Assembly: GCA_009733775.1 (NCBI GenBank)
Contig: WOGZ01000080.1
Location: 1 to 64,000, forward strand
DNA length: 64,000 bases
Reading direction: 5' to 3'
Source: Alectoria sarmentosa
Taxonomy: Eukaryota > Ascomycota > Lecanoromycetes > Lecanorales > Parmeliaceae
In this document: positions 49,793 to 61,590 of the stretch, in pieces
How the letters are laid out: each line of letters begins with the position of its first letter
Numbering within the stretch: the stretch's first letter is position 1
Notes under the pieces: model-generated
Told to the model about the DNA's origin: nothing
The model's input: the letters and a program-made list of their open reading frames with translations, nothing else
Databases searched by the model: none
Position numbers and translations under genes: made by a program

Positions 49793-50560
49793 ACTTCGAT
49801 ATCAATAAATGCGATTTTCATATTACTCGAATCAAATATTTCGATCTTATCATCATTATTAACGAAATCAAAATGAATTTCAAAAAAATCGACACGATCA
49901 CACAATAAAAAAAACCTCGTTATATTAAAAATATATAAACATTTTTGAACTTTGTCAACTTTTATCGCAAATTTATTTTAAAATATTCAAAAATCGTCAC
50001 ATCTTTTATCAATCTCACACATATCGAATAAAAAAAAACTTTATATATTTTTAAATGAAAGATGATTCAAAGCAACGCGCATTCGATATACTCAAAAAAA
50101 TGTTTATTATCGCACTTATATTTGCTCATTTCGATTCAAACAAAAAGACGTAATTAAAAATTAATGTTTTTAATTACGTGATAATTATTATATTATCATA
50201 AAAAAAAGGATAAAATTTTAAGACTTATAGCATTTCTCTCCAAAAAGATGTTTTCGATTAAATATAATTACGATATTTATAACAAAAAACTTATGATCAT
50301 AATTCGTATTTTCGAAAAATGATATTTAAAACTCGCGGAGATTTTAATAAAAACTTTCATTCAAATCATTTTAAATTATAAAAAATTATAATATTTCATA
50401 TCATCGAAATAATTAAACTCGCGTCAAATCAAATAAACAAATTTTTTATCAAAATTTAACTTTTGTATCACGTATCGCCCTGAAAAACAAAACATCAAAT
50501 TCGATAATTTAATATGAAAAATAAAGAACTTTTCGAAAAACGATAATGATGATTATACGC
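49793..50560 (+). pseudogene. gypsy2 RT thumb and RNase H
   Basis: After the solo LTR come DINKCDFHITRIKYFDLII and TFLNFVNFYRKFI (RT connection: D..KC.F....V.YLG.II and FLGF.NFYR.FI), then a stretch equal to YDKELLAII..FE (YDIYNKKLMIIIRIFEK near 50270), Y-F-I-S-S-K and CITYRPEKQNIKFDNL near 50465 (F.I.YRPGK.N..ADAL). This is the RNase H domain of Ty3/gypsy Pol with stops in Trp and Gln codons. The catalytic Asp of the last block reads N. Confidence 0.87.
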
Positions 50561-52150
50561 AATATCATTATCAAATTATCCTCAAAAACGACAATCTAAA
50601 CAAAAAAATGAAACATGCAACGCAATTTGCCTCTATGCTATTAAACGAAATAAAAAAAAATATGATTTATTTAATTACTATAATATACGAGTTTAACAAA
50701 TAAAACGATCTCGATAATGAAAAATCAAATATAAAATCATCATCGAAATTTTTAACAGAGGCTTTTAAAGAGGAATTAAATGTTAAATCGATGAAAATCT
50801 TTATTATTAAAATTTTGAATTTATTGCGTTAAATAAAGAGCGTTTATAAACACGATAATATTATTTAAAACATCATTTAAATAAAGATTTCAAATCAAAG
50901 CATTTTTTTTTAAACATTATCAAAAATAATATCAAATTCGAATTAAAAGATTATAAAATTCATAACGATTTATTATATGTGAATAATAGACTTTATGTAT
51001 CGAACGACTCGAACCTACGCATTAAAATCATCAAAAACATATACGATATATCTTTCGATAAACACGCAAATAAATCATTTATTTATAATAAATTATCACG
51101 TTATTATTATTAATCTAAAATAATAAATTTAATAACACATTATATAAAAAATTATCACATTTATAAAAGATTAAAAATTTATTATAAAGATAAATAAAGA
51201 TTATTAAAGTCTTTATTCATCTCAAATCGTTATTAACAAAACATTTTCATCGATTTCATCACCTCTTTATTAATTTGTTTAAAATATAATCGTTTATATC
51301 AACACGTCATAATTATGATAAACAAACTTTTCAAAAAAAAAGTTTATATTTTTAAATTCTCTCGAAATGAAAACGATTATATAAACCTTTATTAAATGAA
51401 TTTAATGAGAGAAAAAATATCCTTTCTCCATTATCTCTGATCGCGATATATAATTCATCACACACTTTTGAAAAAGATTATGTCACAAAATGAAGATAAA
51501 ATCATTACTTTTCATTGTTTTTTATTTTAAAACAAACGATCAAATCGAAAATGTTAATGCGTTATTCAAATAATTTTTATGAACATATATCAATTATAAT
51601 CAAAATATTTAAATAAATTAATTTTCACTTATAAAGATTAAAACAAATTTAAACAAAAACATTTTTATAAACGTATCTCTTTTTCTCTTTATCAAAGAAT
51701 ACATTTCTCGATCAAAATTAAAACCCCTTAATCTTTAAAAACAATTTGTTAATCAAAGAGTTAAAAAAGAAATTTAATTCGTCGATATCTTTATAAATAA
51801 AATAAATCGAATAAAATATTACATTAAAGAACAATTCGAATGATTTCGAGCTTTATAAAAAAAAATTAATCGATATCGTATATCAATTTCGAAATTTATA
51901 ATAAATGACATAATAATATTAAATAACCGCAACATCAAAACGATGAAAGTAAACAAATCACTTAATCACAAAAACTTAAAATCTTTTAAGATCATCAAAG
52001 CATACGATAATTCGATATATCATTTAAAATTATCAACGTTAATGAAAAGATTCCATTTTATTTTTCATTTATAATTATTTCATTTAAATAATAATAACCC
52101 TCTTTTAAAATAACGCATAACTTTATCACCATTTATTAATATCGATAAGA
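50560..52150 (+). pseudogene. gypsy2 integrase
   Basis: The second catalytic block is clear: IISDRDI, a stop, then FIT at 51430-51462, equal to SDRG/DPQFIS. About 70-130 bases on, the VFYFKTNDQIENVNALF stretch corresponds to the AFHPQTDGQTERVNA block, with Asp and Glu changed to Asn and Lys. Codons for the third acidic residue are within this stretch and appear to be lost. The first part of the domain is poorly preserved. Confidence 0.87.
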
Positions 52151-52159
52151 AAAATAAAA

Positions 52160-52395
52160 TATAAGAAATTAAAAAAATTCTCGAATTCAAAATTGATAAG
52201 AAAATGAAAAATTCTATCACAAACAAAAAAGAATGTTTTATATACAAAATCAAATACATCGAATCTAAAATCTATGATAATTCATCATAACAATTATTCG
52301 TCAACGCGACAAAAAACCCCGACCTGATCGTCGATTATTATTACAAATATTCAAATAAACCTAAACCCCATTTCTCATTCGAAAAATCATTCAAA
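52160..52395 (+). pseudogene. gypsy2 chromodomain
   Basis: The frame ends with a segment giving EIKKILEFKIDKK, then FIYKIKYIESKIYDNSS, then PDLIVDYYYKYSNKPKPHFS. This is the chromodomain plan of chromoviruses: WEVE.IL..R, then Y.VKWKGY....TWEP, then a helix ending in a Y..KYP.KP tail. Two Trp positions read as stop or are lost. In chromoviruses this domain is thought to direct integration to heterochromatin; the location here is consistent with that. Confidence 0.85.
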
Positions 52396-52580
52396 TTAAA
52401 CTCTTTATTAACATTACTAATACATAATTCCTCCGCCCGTGACGATTTCAAACCCAAATCGAAATACTAAATCATAATAACTGAAAACATTACTTCGCTT
52501 ACGCCTAAGCGTGCGTCACGAATATAAGAAAATTTATCAAAAAGTCATCGCAAAAGCTTCGATTTTAAAGAGAAAAATAA

Positions 52581-52815
52581 CATCATAATTTCTTTCTTAT
52601 ATGTCTATGTTATATTTGCATCAATATTTGCATCAATATTTAATATGCTCGATATGTTCGATATGCCTTCATATTTGCGCTAATCTATATCTGATTTAAC
52701 GTTTTAACGAGTGCGCATCTTCTTCGTGATGTCGCCCTTTGTAATTACTCTTCATAAATAATATTTTTTATATATTATCAATATAAGTCATTGCACACAC
52801 ATTGAGTTTTTAACA
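52581..52815 (+). repeat. 3' LTR of gypsy2
   Basis: CATCATAATTTC...GTTTTTAACA, 235 bp. In this copy the losses are mainly C-to-T (about 12, against about 6 G-to-A), the opposite of the 5' LTR. It is preceded by the purine tract aaagagaaaaataa (52567-52580), the probable polypurine tract. Confidence 0.93.
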
Positions 52816-52820
52816 AAAAT

Positions 52821-52889
52821 ATAATAATCATAAATTAATTATCGCTATAACGTATATCGAACTTACATTTTTAAATTTAATGTATATTA
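52821..52889 (-). mobile_element. LINE copy 2, third segment
   Basis: Sixty-nine bases between gypsy2 and H2 align with LINE copy 1 at about 22880-22943 (ataataatcataaattaatta and aacttacatttttaaattta). The last five, tatta, are the TSD of H2. Confidence 0.8.
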
Positions 52890-53005
52890 TGTTGAAATGT
52901 GTTAACTATCAAACATGAAAGGTTTGTCGAGACTTGACACATTTTGTATTTAAATATTCTGTTGCAAACTACTCAATCAATCAAGTGTTTCACTTACTTT
53001 CAATA
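52890..53005 (+). repeat. Left LTR of H2
   Basis: TGTTGAAATGTGTTAAC...CTTTCAATA, 116 bp; the terminal CA has become TA by one transition. Matches the right LTR at 59728-59843. Confidence 0.9.
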
Positions 53006-53540
53006 AGTTATAAACCCGAAATCGTAAGACATTCGTTTAATCAATTATTTATTTATCATTTATGAATCAATTAACTCATTAATTAAGCGTATAAGAAAAA
53101 ATTCTTAAAAACTAAATCATAATGTCAAAATCTAAACGACAAAGCGATTATTCATTTCGCAATAACCTCTTTAAATTTATTTATTACACATAATTATTTT
53201 TATTAATAAATCATGTTTTGAATATATATTTTATTTTATTCAATGATTTATTTATATAATAATCGCAAGTGATAAATCGTGAGGCGTTAATTGTAATTTG
53301 TTTTCAAAGGATTACGATTTATTATTTATTAATTTCAATCTTTGAGCGATGAGTCATATTCATAACGCAATGATCGAATAATTTTTTAAAAATCGTTTAA
53401 CCCTATAAATTGCATCTTAATCTTTTATTTAAAGAATAAAAAGATTAAAATTAATTTAATCAAACGCGCGTTATTTTTATCAATCGATTAAACGTTATTA
53501 AATAATATCATTTCGTTGTTTATGAAATGGAAAAGGGGTC
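53006..53540 (+). other. H2 5' leader
   Basis: This lies between the left LTR and the region shared with H1, and has no copy in H1. It begins agttataaacccgaaatcg, which does not resemble the primer-site sequence of A, B or G1. It has no open frame of note. Confidence 0.6.
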
Positions 53541-53651
53541 GCAACACGTTGCAAATTTATTCTCAATTTTATTATTATGACATCAATTGTCAGATTGTTT
53601 TTAACGAAACATTAAATCAAAATCAAAGTCAATAGCGGCAACGGGTCGCTC

Positions 53652-55390
53652 ATGACAACGTGCATCCCGCTACAAAACATGACTTCTGCCATATCAACGA
53701 TCGCTGTCATATCAACGATCGTTATTATATTAACGATTTTAATATCAACTGTGATTGAAAAAGGACATAAAAGATCCTTGATTTCTTCTAATTTTGATTT
53801 AAAAGATTCAATCACATTTATTAATCACATTTCTCGTCAAGATAAATTCAAACGCTTTAAACATATTTCTCCTTTTATAAATCAAAACAAATTTAAACGT
53901 TTTCGCACTTTCACGTTTTTCATATTTTTAAACATTTTTTAAAAAGAGTTTCGAGCTCAATTCAAAAGAGTTTAATCGATAAAACGCATTTTCGAACGCG
54001 ATTTCCCTCTTTATAATTAAACATTAAATAAAATTTATCATTAATTCAAAACGCGTTCGGAAAGCAAAAAACGCGATTATGTGTTTATTTATTTATTTGA
54101 TAATATTACAATTTTCAATAATTTTACTCACGAATTTTCTTTCGAATTAATTAATAATGAAAATCTTTTTGAAATTATCGTTTAATTTGTTGAATTCAAT
54201 TTTCTTATCAACATTTAAATTCTTTATATTTTTAATAACATATCGAAATCATTATTAAAATATTTGACAAAATCGTCGACGTGAAATTCAATAATGACCT
54301 TCCGCTTTATATTAAAAAACTTGAAAAACTTAAAGATCTTCAAATATGATCTCGAGAGATACGATCATTTTTTACATTATAACGTCTCATCAAATTCATC
54401 AAAATGAAACAAAATGAGACTTTTATCATATTTGTTATTTTTGAAAACATTTTATTTAATGAATTTATGATAATAATCAATATCGTCGAAAAGAAACGAA
54501 TTAAATGAGACTTAAAACATAAATTTTGCATTAACATTATTAAAAATCGTTTTAAAAACAATTTGTTTGCGAATTATAAAGACGAGATCAATGCGCACGT
54601 CTTATAAAATATCATTTATAAAAATAATAAACCTAAAGGTTTCAATACGCTCAATAACTTACATTATCAATTATTCAAATTAAATTTTAATTAATATAAA
54701 GATGCAATTAACTTTGTTATTTATTTTAAAAACATTTATAATAACATTATTAATTTATCGTTTAAATTAAAATTAAAAACCAATTTTTTTTATATGAACT
54801 TAAATAAAACGAATAACGTTTATTTACTTTATTTATTATATTTAAAATCATAAATTTATAAATAATGTCAATATCGAGACAACTTATTCATCAAAATACG
54901 TTATTATTTGATTTATTCAAATTATAATTAATCTCTTTTTTAAATGTTAAGAATTTATCTTTACGTTCGTTATTCAGCGTATCTTTCGTTTTATTATTTC
55001 AATTTCAATTTTAAAATATATTATTATTGTTAAATCTCAAAAAAACGTTATATTTGATTTCAATAATAAAATCATTCAAAAATTCGTCAAATATTATATT
55101 TATTATAAAAAGCATTATTATATTAAAGCGAAATGCGATCAACTCTTTAATAAAAGTCGTTGAAATAATTTTAATAAAAACTTTGACGGCGATAACGAGA
55201 AAAATAATAATAATAATAATAATAACAATAACGATGAAGATAAGTTTAAAAATAAAAAAAATAATAATCGAAAAAATGTTTTCAATAATAAAAAACGTCG
55301 TCGTAAAAATCATAACTTTATCGAATTTTTTAATAATTAAAAAAAAACCATGATTGTCTTCACGATTAAAATAAACAATTCATCATTTTC
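53652..55390 (+). pseudogene. H2 gag
   Basis: An open frame from 53652 starts MTTCIPLQNMTSAI and stays open to 53942. The rest is broken. The C-terminal part (about 55200-55345) runs through a long Asn tract into KKRRRKNHNF, a basic RNA-binding end. The upstream bases 53634-53700 are barely mutated (aatagcggcaacgggtcgct). The ATG at 53652 is a candidate start; one at 53691, in the same frame, is also possible. Confidence 0.65.
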
Positions 55391-55559
55391 ATAATAAACG
55401 ATGAATTGTGTTTATTTTCAACATTTCATATTCAACAAAGATTGTTTTATATAATATCGCGTTTTCGATTTCAAATTAAATAACATTCGCTTCATTAAGG
55501 GTATTAAAAACATTCACATTTTCATTAACATCGATAAAATACGCATTAATATCATCATC

Positions 55560-56560
55560 GATAATTAAAAAAAAAAACTTATTTTTATAAATGTTTTTTA
55601 TATTTTAAATTTATCTTTAAATTTAATTTTTTAAAAACAATTAATGCGCAATAATATTCATATAAAATTTATATAAAATGATATCGAATTTGATAATCGT
55701 GATATTATTATTTAATTATAAAATAATAATCGTTATTGTTTACGTTTATGAAAATTTAATCATTAAACTTTAATTTCTTTCAAGCAGTCGTTAATGTTTA
55801 TATTTATATTTAAATAATATAACATCAAATTCGTTATGTTTTATATCATTTTTAAATATAAAAAACATTTCAATTCAATAAATAACGTTATTTTTTCGTC
55901 AATTTATTTCGATTTTTTTTTTTCAAATTCAAATCTCGATGTTACATCGCGTAAAATTAACAAATTAAATTCTCGATTTATGATATGCTCGCATGAATCA
56001 TTTAAAATATTAAAACGTTTATAAATTAATCAAATTGTTTAAAAACATCGATTTATTCAAAATTATCGTTAATAAAAAGTCTTATGCTTTTTGCGCAATC
56101 AAAAAACGTAAAAAACGTCACACAAATCTCACATTCGCCCTAAAAAAAGACTTTTGAATTTAATTTATAATAATGTTTACGATTTTATCATTTTTCATGA
56201 TCGTTTTAACGATAAATATTTTATTATTTTCATTAATAATTAAAATAAACGTTTTGAAATTGAAATTATTAAATATAAAAACGAAATCTTTTTTATTTTC
56301 AAGCGTTATTAAATTAAAAATTAATATAAAAATGTCATCGTTAAACGTCTTCGAATTAATTATAACGATAAATATGAAAACTTTGATTTTAATATTCACC
56401 GTATCAATTATAACATCACATAAAAACTTATTCATTTTAAAAACTTTAAATAAAATGAAATCGTCGAACGATTTAATTAAACGCTTTTCAACATTATTAA
56501 CATTATCATTAAAAACATTGATCTTAATTGAAAATATTGATCAGAATTCGTATTAATTAT
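55560..56560 (+). pseudogene. H2 protease end and integrase zinc finger
   Basis: Near 55590 the FI-TNVFYVPNL-like stretch and a NLIS sequence match the copia segment downstream of the protease. At 55975-56000 a frame reads YARMNHLKY, equal to the LWHARLGHP helix of the GAG pre-integrase domain. Then SYAFCAIKKRKKRH near 56070 equals the C..CA..K..R pair of the HHCC finger. The open stretch 56173-56556 on the plus strand is in the integrase core region but not clearly in frame. Confidence 0.75.
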
Positions 56561-57699
56561 TAATTATCTTTATAATCGAAATCTTATACGTTCGCGTAAG
56601 TTCATTTTATATTAAATTCACATAATTTATAAATCTCATTTAAATTATATACGTCGCATTAAAATTTCAAATTTTATTATTTTGCGTAAGTTTATTATTA
56701 ATTGAAAGAAAAATCAAAAGCGCGTTATAAAAAAAAACCTTATCGATTATAAAGGCGATCATATTTATTATATATTATTATCAAATGATAACATTATTTG
56801 ATTTTTCAAAATCATTTAAAACTTGAAAAAGAATAATTCTTTATTTGATTTATAATTGTTAATTATTTCAATTATAAAAGAGAATTCGTCATTTATAACG
56901 TCTTTCGTCGCTGAAAATTGATTATTTATAAACGAAATAAACGTTAATAAACTTATTTAATTGTTTAAACTTAAATTCGTTATAATTATAAAACTCATAA
57001 ATCTCTTTAAAATTAACGCATTAATTCTTAACTCGTTATCGTTATTAACTTTCATTCTTTAAAACGATATATCAAACAATGCGTCGTCGTTTTATTCAAA
57101 TCATTTTTATCTCATATCACACGATCTTTTATTAAATCTTATTCAATTTTATGCGATAATTATTCAAATTGTTATCGTAATAAAATTATACGAATCGAAA
57201 ACTTATAAAAAAATCATTATTAATAATTCATATCGAAAATAATGAAAAAATAACATGATCGATGAAAATGATTATTTATTAAAAAATGAGATTTAAAAAT
57301 TTATTAATTTATTTAAAAAGCGTATTATTTTTCGTGATAAATGAATTTATATTATCAAATGCGAAATTCGCGACGAAGTTATTCGTTTCAGAACTCGTTA
57401 AATAATTTATAACTTCGAATAATAAAAAAACTTGAACTTCAATGAAACTTTCGTCTTAATAATTAAATTTATATCTTATAAAACGATTTTTATCTTAATC
57501 GTTATTAAGAATTGAGATTTAAAACAAATAAACGTTAAAATCGATTTCTTTTATAATAACGTTGAAAAAGAGATTTATATAAAACAACTCATTAAATATG
57601 TTTTAAAGAAATATTTCAATAAGGTTTACAAGTTTAATAAGGTTCTTTATAATTTAAAACGATCTTTTCGAATTTAATATAACATTTTTATCGAATATA

Positions 57700-58220
57700 T
57701 AAAAAAAATCGATCTCGTTTTTATTAATGTCGATTTTAACATTTTCATTAATTTAAATATTAATGTCATTATTATTTTTTTATATAAACGATGTTCTTAT
57801 TATTGATTTATCTCGATTTAAAATTTAACGAATAAAAAACGCTTTTAATATCAAATTCAAAATATATAATCTCGATTTTTATAATTATTATTTGAAAATA
57901 ATAATAATTCGCGATTATGTTAATCGAATTTTACGATTAAAACAATTAATTTATATTGAGCGTTTTTTTTATATTTATAAAATGTGAAAAATTAAAATAA
58001 AATTCATTTCAATAAAGATTAATTTGCGATCGATATTTATCGAAAAAAAATATATAATTTTCAAAGAATTTCTTTAGATTTATCAATCGATTATGAAATT
58101 TTTTATGTATGTTATGCTCGACATCAGATCAGATATTGTTTTCATTATTTTAATAATCTTTTGATACGTTTTCAATTTTATCGAGACTTATTATGTCGTT
58201 ATTAAACGCATCTTTTATTA
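57700..58220 (+). pseudogene. H2 copia reverse transcriptase
   Basis: The catalytic block gives FYINDVLIIDLSRFKI at about 57778 (YxDD box 57781-57792, now Y-I-N-D). It continues with KFKIYNLDFYNYYLKIIIIR, then NRILRLKQLIY, and MKFFMYVMLDIRSDI near 58095. These are the RFKM.DLG..YYLG..I.R, R...L.Q..Y and GSLMY.MLGTRPDI blocks of Ty1/copia RT, in order and mostly in one frame. Confidence 0.88.
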
Positions 58221-58759
58221 TTTAAAAGAAATTATCAATCAACATCTCATTTATAAAAATACATTTCAAAAATTCATCGATTATATTAATTTCGATTGAA
58301 TTAATGATTATGATATTCGCAAATTAATTTTAAATTATATTTTTAATTTAAAAAATAAGATTATTAATTAATCATTTAAGCGATAATTTATGATCGCATT
58401 ATTTATTTATAAAATTAAATATATCGATTAAATGTAAATCGTTAAAAAAATTATTTAATTAAAAAATCTTTTGAATTAAATTCGTTTCAATGAAACGTTT
58501 TAAATAATTATTATTTATAATAATAATCAAAACGCAATTGCGCTCGTTAAAAACCTTTAACATTATAATCATATTAAACATATCGATATTCAATATCATT
58601 AAATACGCGATCAAATCATTAATAACAATGTCGATTTATAATACGTGTTTATCGATAAATAAATCGTCGATGATCTTATCAAGGCTTTTTATAAAAACAA
58701 ATTCGAATTGTTTCGCAAACTTATTGACCTCGAATCACGTTTTTAAAATGAATAAAATT

Positions 58760-59727
58760 TAAAACATTATTTAAAAATAAATAAATTATTTCTTTTTTCG
58801 CTTTTATGAAAGCTTTTTTTTCTCATTAATTTTCACATTATAAATAATCGATTGAGTTTATTCGCAAAACCTTAAATATTAATCTTGACGTTTATATTCT
58901 TATTTATCAAGATTTAATTTAAAGTTGATTTGTCGTTATTGCATTTATAATTACAAATTTTACGAATTTCTTCTTAAAACATTTATGTCTAAATTCGATT
59001 CAAATTTAAGATTTACGTCATTATCAAAAAGGTCGTTATCGTCGATTCTCGTTATTTACCTTGAATTTTTTTAAGGCCATTATACCCATATCTTTTGATG
59101 TCTTTTAAAATCATCGTATTTATTCTTTCAGACGTTAATGTCGTTATCATCATCATTATCATCAATACATTAATCGTAATTTATATATACTCTATTAATT
59201 ATTACTGTCAAATATCAATTCTCTGAAACGATTCTCATAAGTCTTATAATCGATCGCATATATGCATATATAATTCGAAATATTTCGTTCAATCGGAAAA
59301 TTTACCCTCATATATATTCATCGATCGTGTGTTATTCGATTTTTGATGTGCATTAAATAACCTGCAAATAAATTTATCAAAAAACGATTTTTCGTCAAAA
59401 AGTGGAATTTTTTGTATAAGACACCGTAACGAATATGTTCAAAAGGACATAATCGTTTTCAAAAAAAAAAAAAATTCGATTTCCTTTTTCGGATTTTCAC
59501 TGTTTTTATCCAGTTTTGAACATCGCGAGTTTTGAATCTCATGTTTCAAATCTGGGTGATTATAAGACATTTTCGACTACTTTTTCGACTTTTTCGAATT
59601 TTTCGACTTTTTCGACTTTCATTCTTTTTACCCGGCGTTAAGGTCATATAACATTTCGAATGAGAGGGGTAGAGGGGGTGGTTCAAACACTTTGATTTTT
59701 TCGAGCTGCAATGCAATCATGTGGGAG
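58760..59727 (+). other. H2 3' noncoding region
   Basis: About 970 bp between pol and the right LTR. It carries gcatatatgc (59256-59265), the hairpin tatgttc-aaaa-ggacata (59434-59451), an A run at 59461-59474, tandem tttttcgac units at 59577-59620, and purine-rich gagaggggtagagggggtgg at 59663-59682. The last 250 bp are clearly less mutated than the coding region. The same order of landmarks recurs in H1 and, in part, H3. Confidence 0.7.
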
Positions 59728-59843
59728 TGTTGAAATGTGTTAGCTATCAAACATGAAAGGTTTGCCGAGGCTTGGCACATTTTGTATTTAGATGCTCTGT
59801 TGCAGACTACTCAATCAATCAAGTGTTTCACCTACTTTCAACA
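59728..59843 (+). repeat. Right LTR of H2
   Basis: TGTTGAAATGTGTTAGC...CTTTCAACA, 116 bp, with perfect 8-base inverted ends TGTTGAAA/TTTCAACA. It retains the gccgaggcttggcac block that is degraded in other copies. A purine run gtgggag (59721-59727) directly precedes it and is the likely polypurine tract. Confidence 0.92.
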
Positions 59844-60849
59844 TATTATAAAAAGATTTTTGACGAATTGAGTTTACATAGCATTAAAATCGTTAATAAT
59901 TTTATTAATCGTAATTATCGTGTTAACGTTCATAATAAAATATAAATTAATGTCTTTAATTTCACCTTTATTTATAGAATAATAAGAATATAAATTTCGA
60001 ATTGTATCTCGAATCTTATTATTTAATATCAATTTATAATACTTTTTGTTTAATTTATTTTTAATTTTAATTAATATTTTCAAAAAACGAAGAGCGTATT
60101 TAAATAGAAATATCATGAAAATGTTAATAATCATGATTTTGTTTTTTATCGATAAATGATATCGAATTTATGCCCTCGTCGACGTCTTAATCTTTATTAA
60201 TATTTTCGCTTAAAATGTATCAAATTGATATTTTATTGTGATATTTATAAAAATATTCAAATGTTTATAGAAATTATTTAAGAATGTTTTTTTGACGTTT
60301 TTAAATCGAATTCGAATTATCTTTTTAATATATAAAATATATGATTTTGTTTAATTGATTTTGACGCTCGTGATATTATAGTAGATCTTAAAAATCATTA
60401 TTAATGCGTCGATTTCGATTTGTGTTTAAATAATGATTATCGTATTATTCACATATATAATTATTTTTAATTGCACGATTTTCATTTTGACTTTTATATA
60501 AATGAGTTTAAAGTTATGTAGCGCGTAAGATCTTTAATAACGATCACGAAAAAAATATAACTTAATAAATCTTTTTAACGTATATCACATCGAATTCACA
60601 AAATCTCCTCAAAGTAATTATTAATAAAAAATTTAATTTTTACATCTCGATAAAAAAGGCGAGTTTAAGAATTTTTTTTTGATATTTTAAATTTAATTAA
60701 TATCGCGAAAAATTCATAATTAATTTTATTATACGCCTTTTTTTGATTTAAGAAGATAATTATCAATCTCGATTTTCATCTCGCGAGTTTTATTATAATT
60801 TCATATTTAATTATCAAATTTTGAATAATCTTGATATCATTATTAATAA

Positions 60850-61590
60850 ATCTTTTAAACAAAAAAATCCATTGTTATAAATTAATAATCTTTTTTAAAA
60901 TCGCGATTAATCTTTATATTAATATATTTATAAATAATTTATAATTCATATTCATTATAAATAAAAAATGATAATTTCGAATGTTCGTTTATTTTTCTTT
61001 ATTTTTGAATAAGAAGATGAAAATATTATTTATTTAACGTTTTAATAACGTTTTTTTATTTTAATTTTTATTAAAAAACTTTATTAACATTTACACGATT
61101 ATTAAGAAGTTAATTTTTTATTTTTTATTTTATATAAGTATTTTATAATATTCGTTGAATAAATCGATTTTTTCGAATAACGATTTCAACGTCGTTCGAC
61201 GAATAGCGATTTTAATCTCTTATAACGATATCGATTTTTTCAATCTTAACATCGTTTTTAACGATATTTTTTTTATGATGTAATTTAATATTTGTTTTCT
61301 ACTTTTTTCGTCGAAGGTTTTTATATCGTAAAGATTTTGATAACAATTCGGTATTATTTTGAGGATATATTTTGAATTTAAATATGTTATATTATTGTTA
61401 TTTTTTAATATCTTAATGAGATTGTAATTTATTCTTCGTGTTTTAAAAAAGAAATATTTCGTTAATTTTTCGTTAAGTATAAAATGTTTCGTTATTATAT
61501 TATATACGTAATTCTTATTAAAAATGTTCATAAAATGTTTCTTTCGCGTTTTAATAATTAACAAATTCATTTTCAATTCGGGGTTCACTT
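60850..61590 (-). pseudogene. LINE copy 2 reverse transcriptase, N-terminal part
   Basis: The open stretch 61220-61588 (122 codons) gives LNSKYILKIIPNCYQNLYDI and ends RLKKSISL. Reading on through one stop gives EIKIAIRRTTLKSLFEKIDL and NEYYKIL. This is the linker before LINE RT: F...LY...., L..SIS..EL..AI......SPG.DG.P.EFYK. In RIP terms the SPGKDGLP block has become SLFEKIDLF. The RT core follows towards lower coordinates. Confidence 0.78.

Larger units (their letters stand above)
45152..52815 (+). mobile_element. gypsy2: Ty3/gypsy retrotransposon with C-terminal chromodomain
   Basis: 235-bp LTRs at 45152-45386 and 52581-52815 and a TSD aaaat (45147-45151, 52816-52820) define the element; LINE copy 1 near 22870 shows the unoccupied site. 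Plus-strand domains in order are gag, RT, RNase H, integrase and a chromodomain at the very end, the arrangement of chromoviruses. The MITE and a solo LTR interrupt the RT. Without them it is about 6.8 kb, normal for the group. Coding sequence is A-rich and G-poor and carries many stops. Confidence 0.92.
52890..59843 (+). mobile_element. Element H2: Ty1/copia retrotransposon, full length
   Basis: Left LTR 52890-53005, right LTR 59728-59843, TSD tatta (52885-52889, 59844-59848); LINE copy 1 near 22940 shows the empty site. Internal order is gag, protease, integrase and RT, then a long 3' noncoding region. Total length is 6954 bp. It is the least damaged of the H family in its outer parts, though all coding frames carry stops. 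H0 and H1 belong to the same family; H3 is a relative. Confidence 0.92.
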
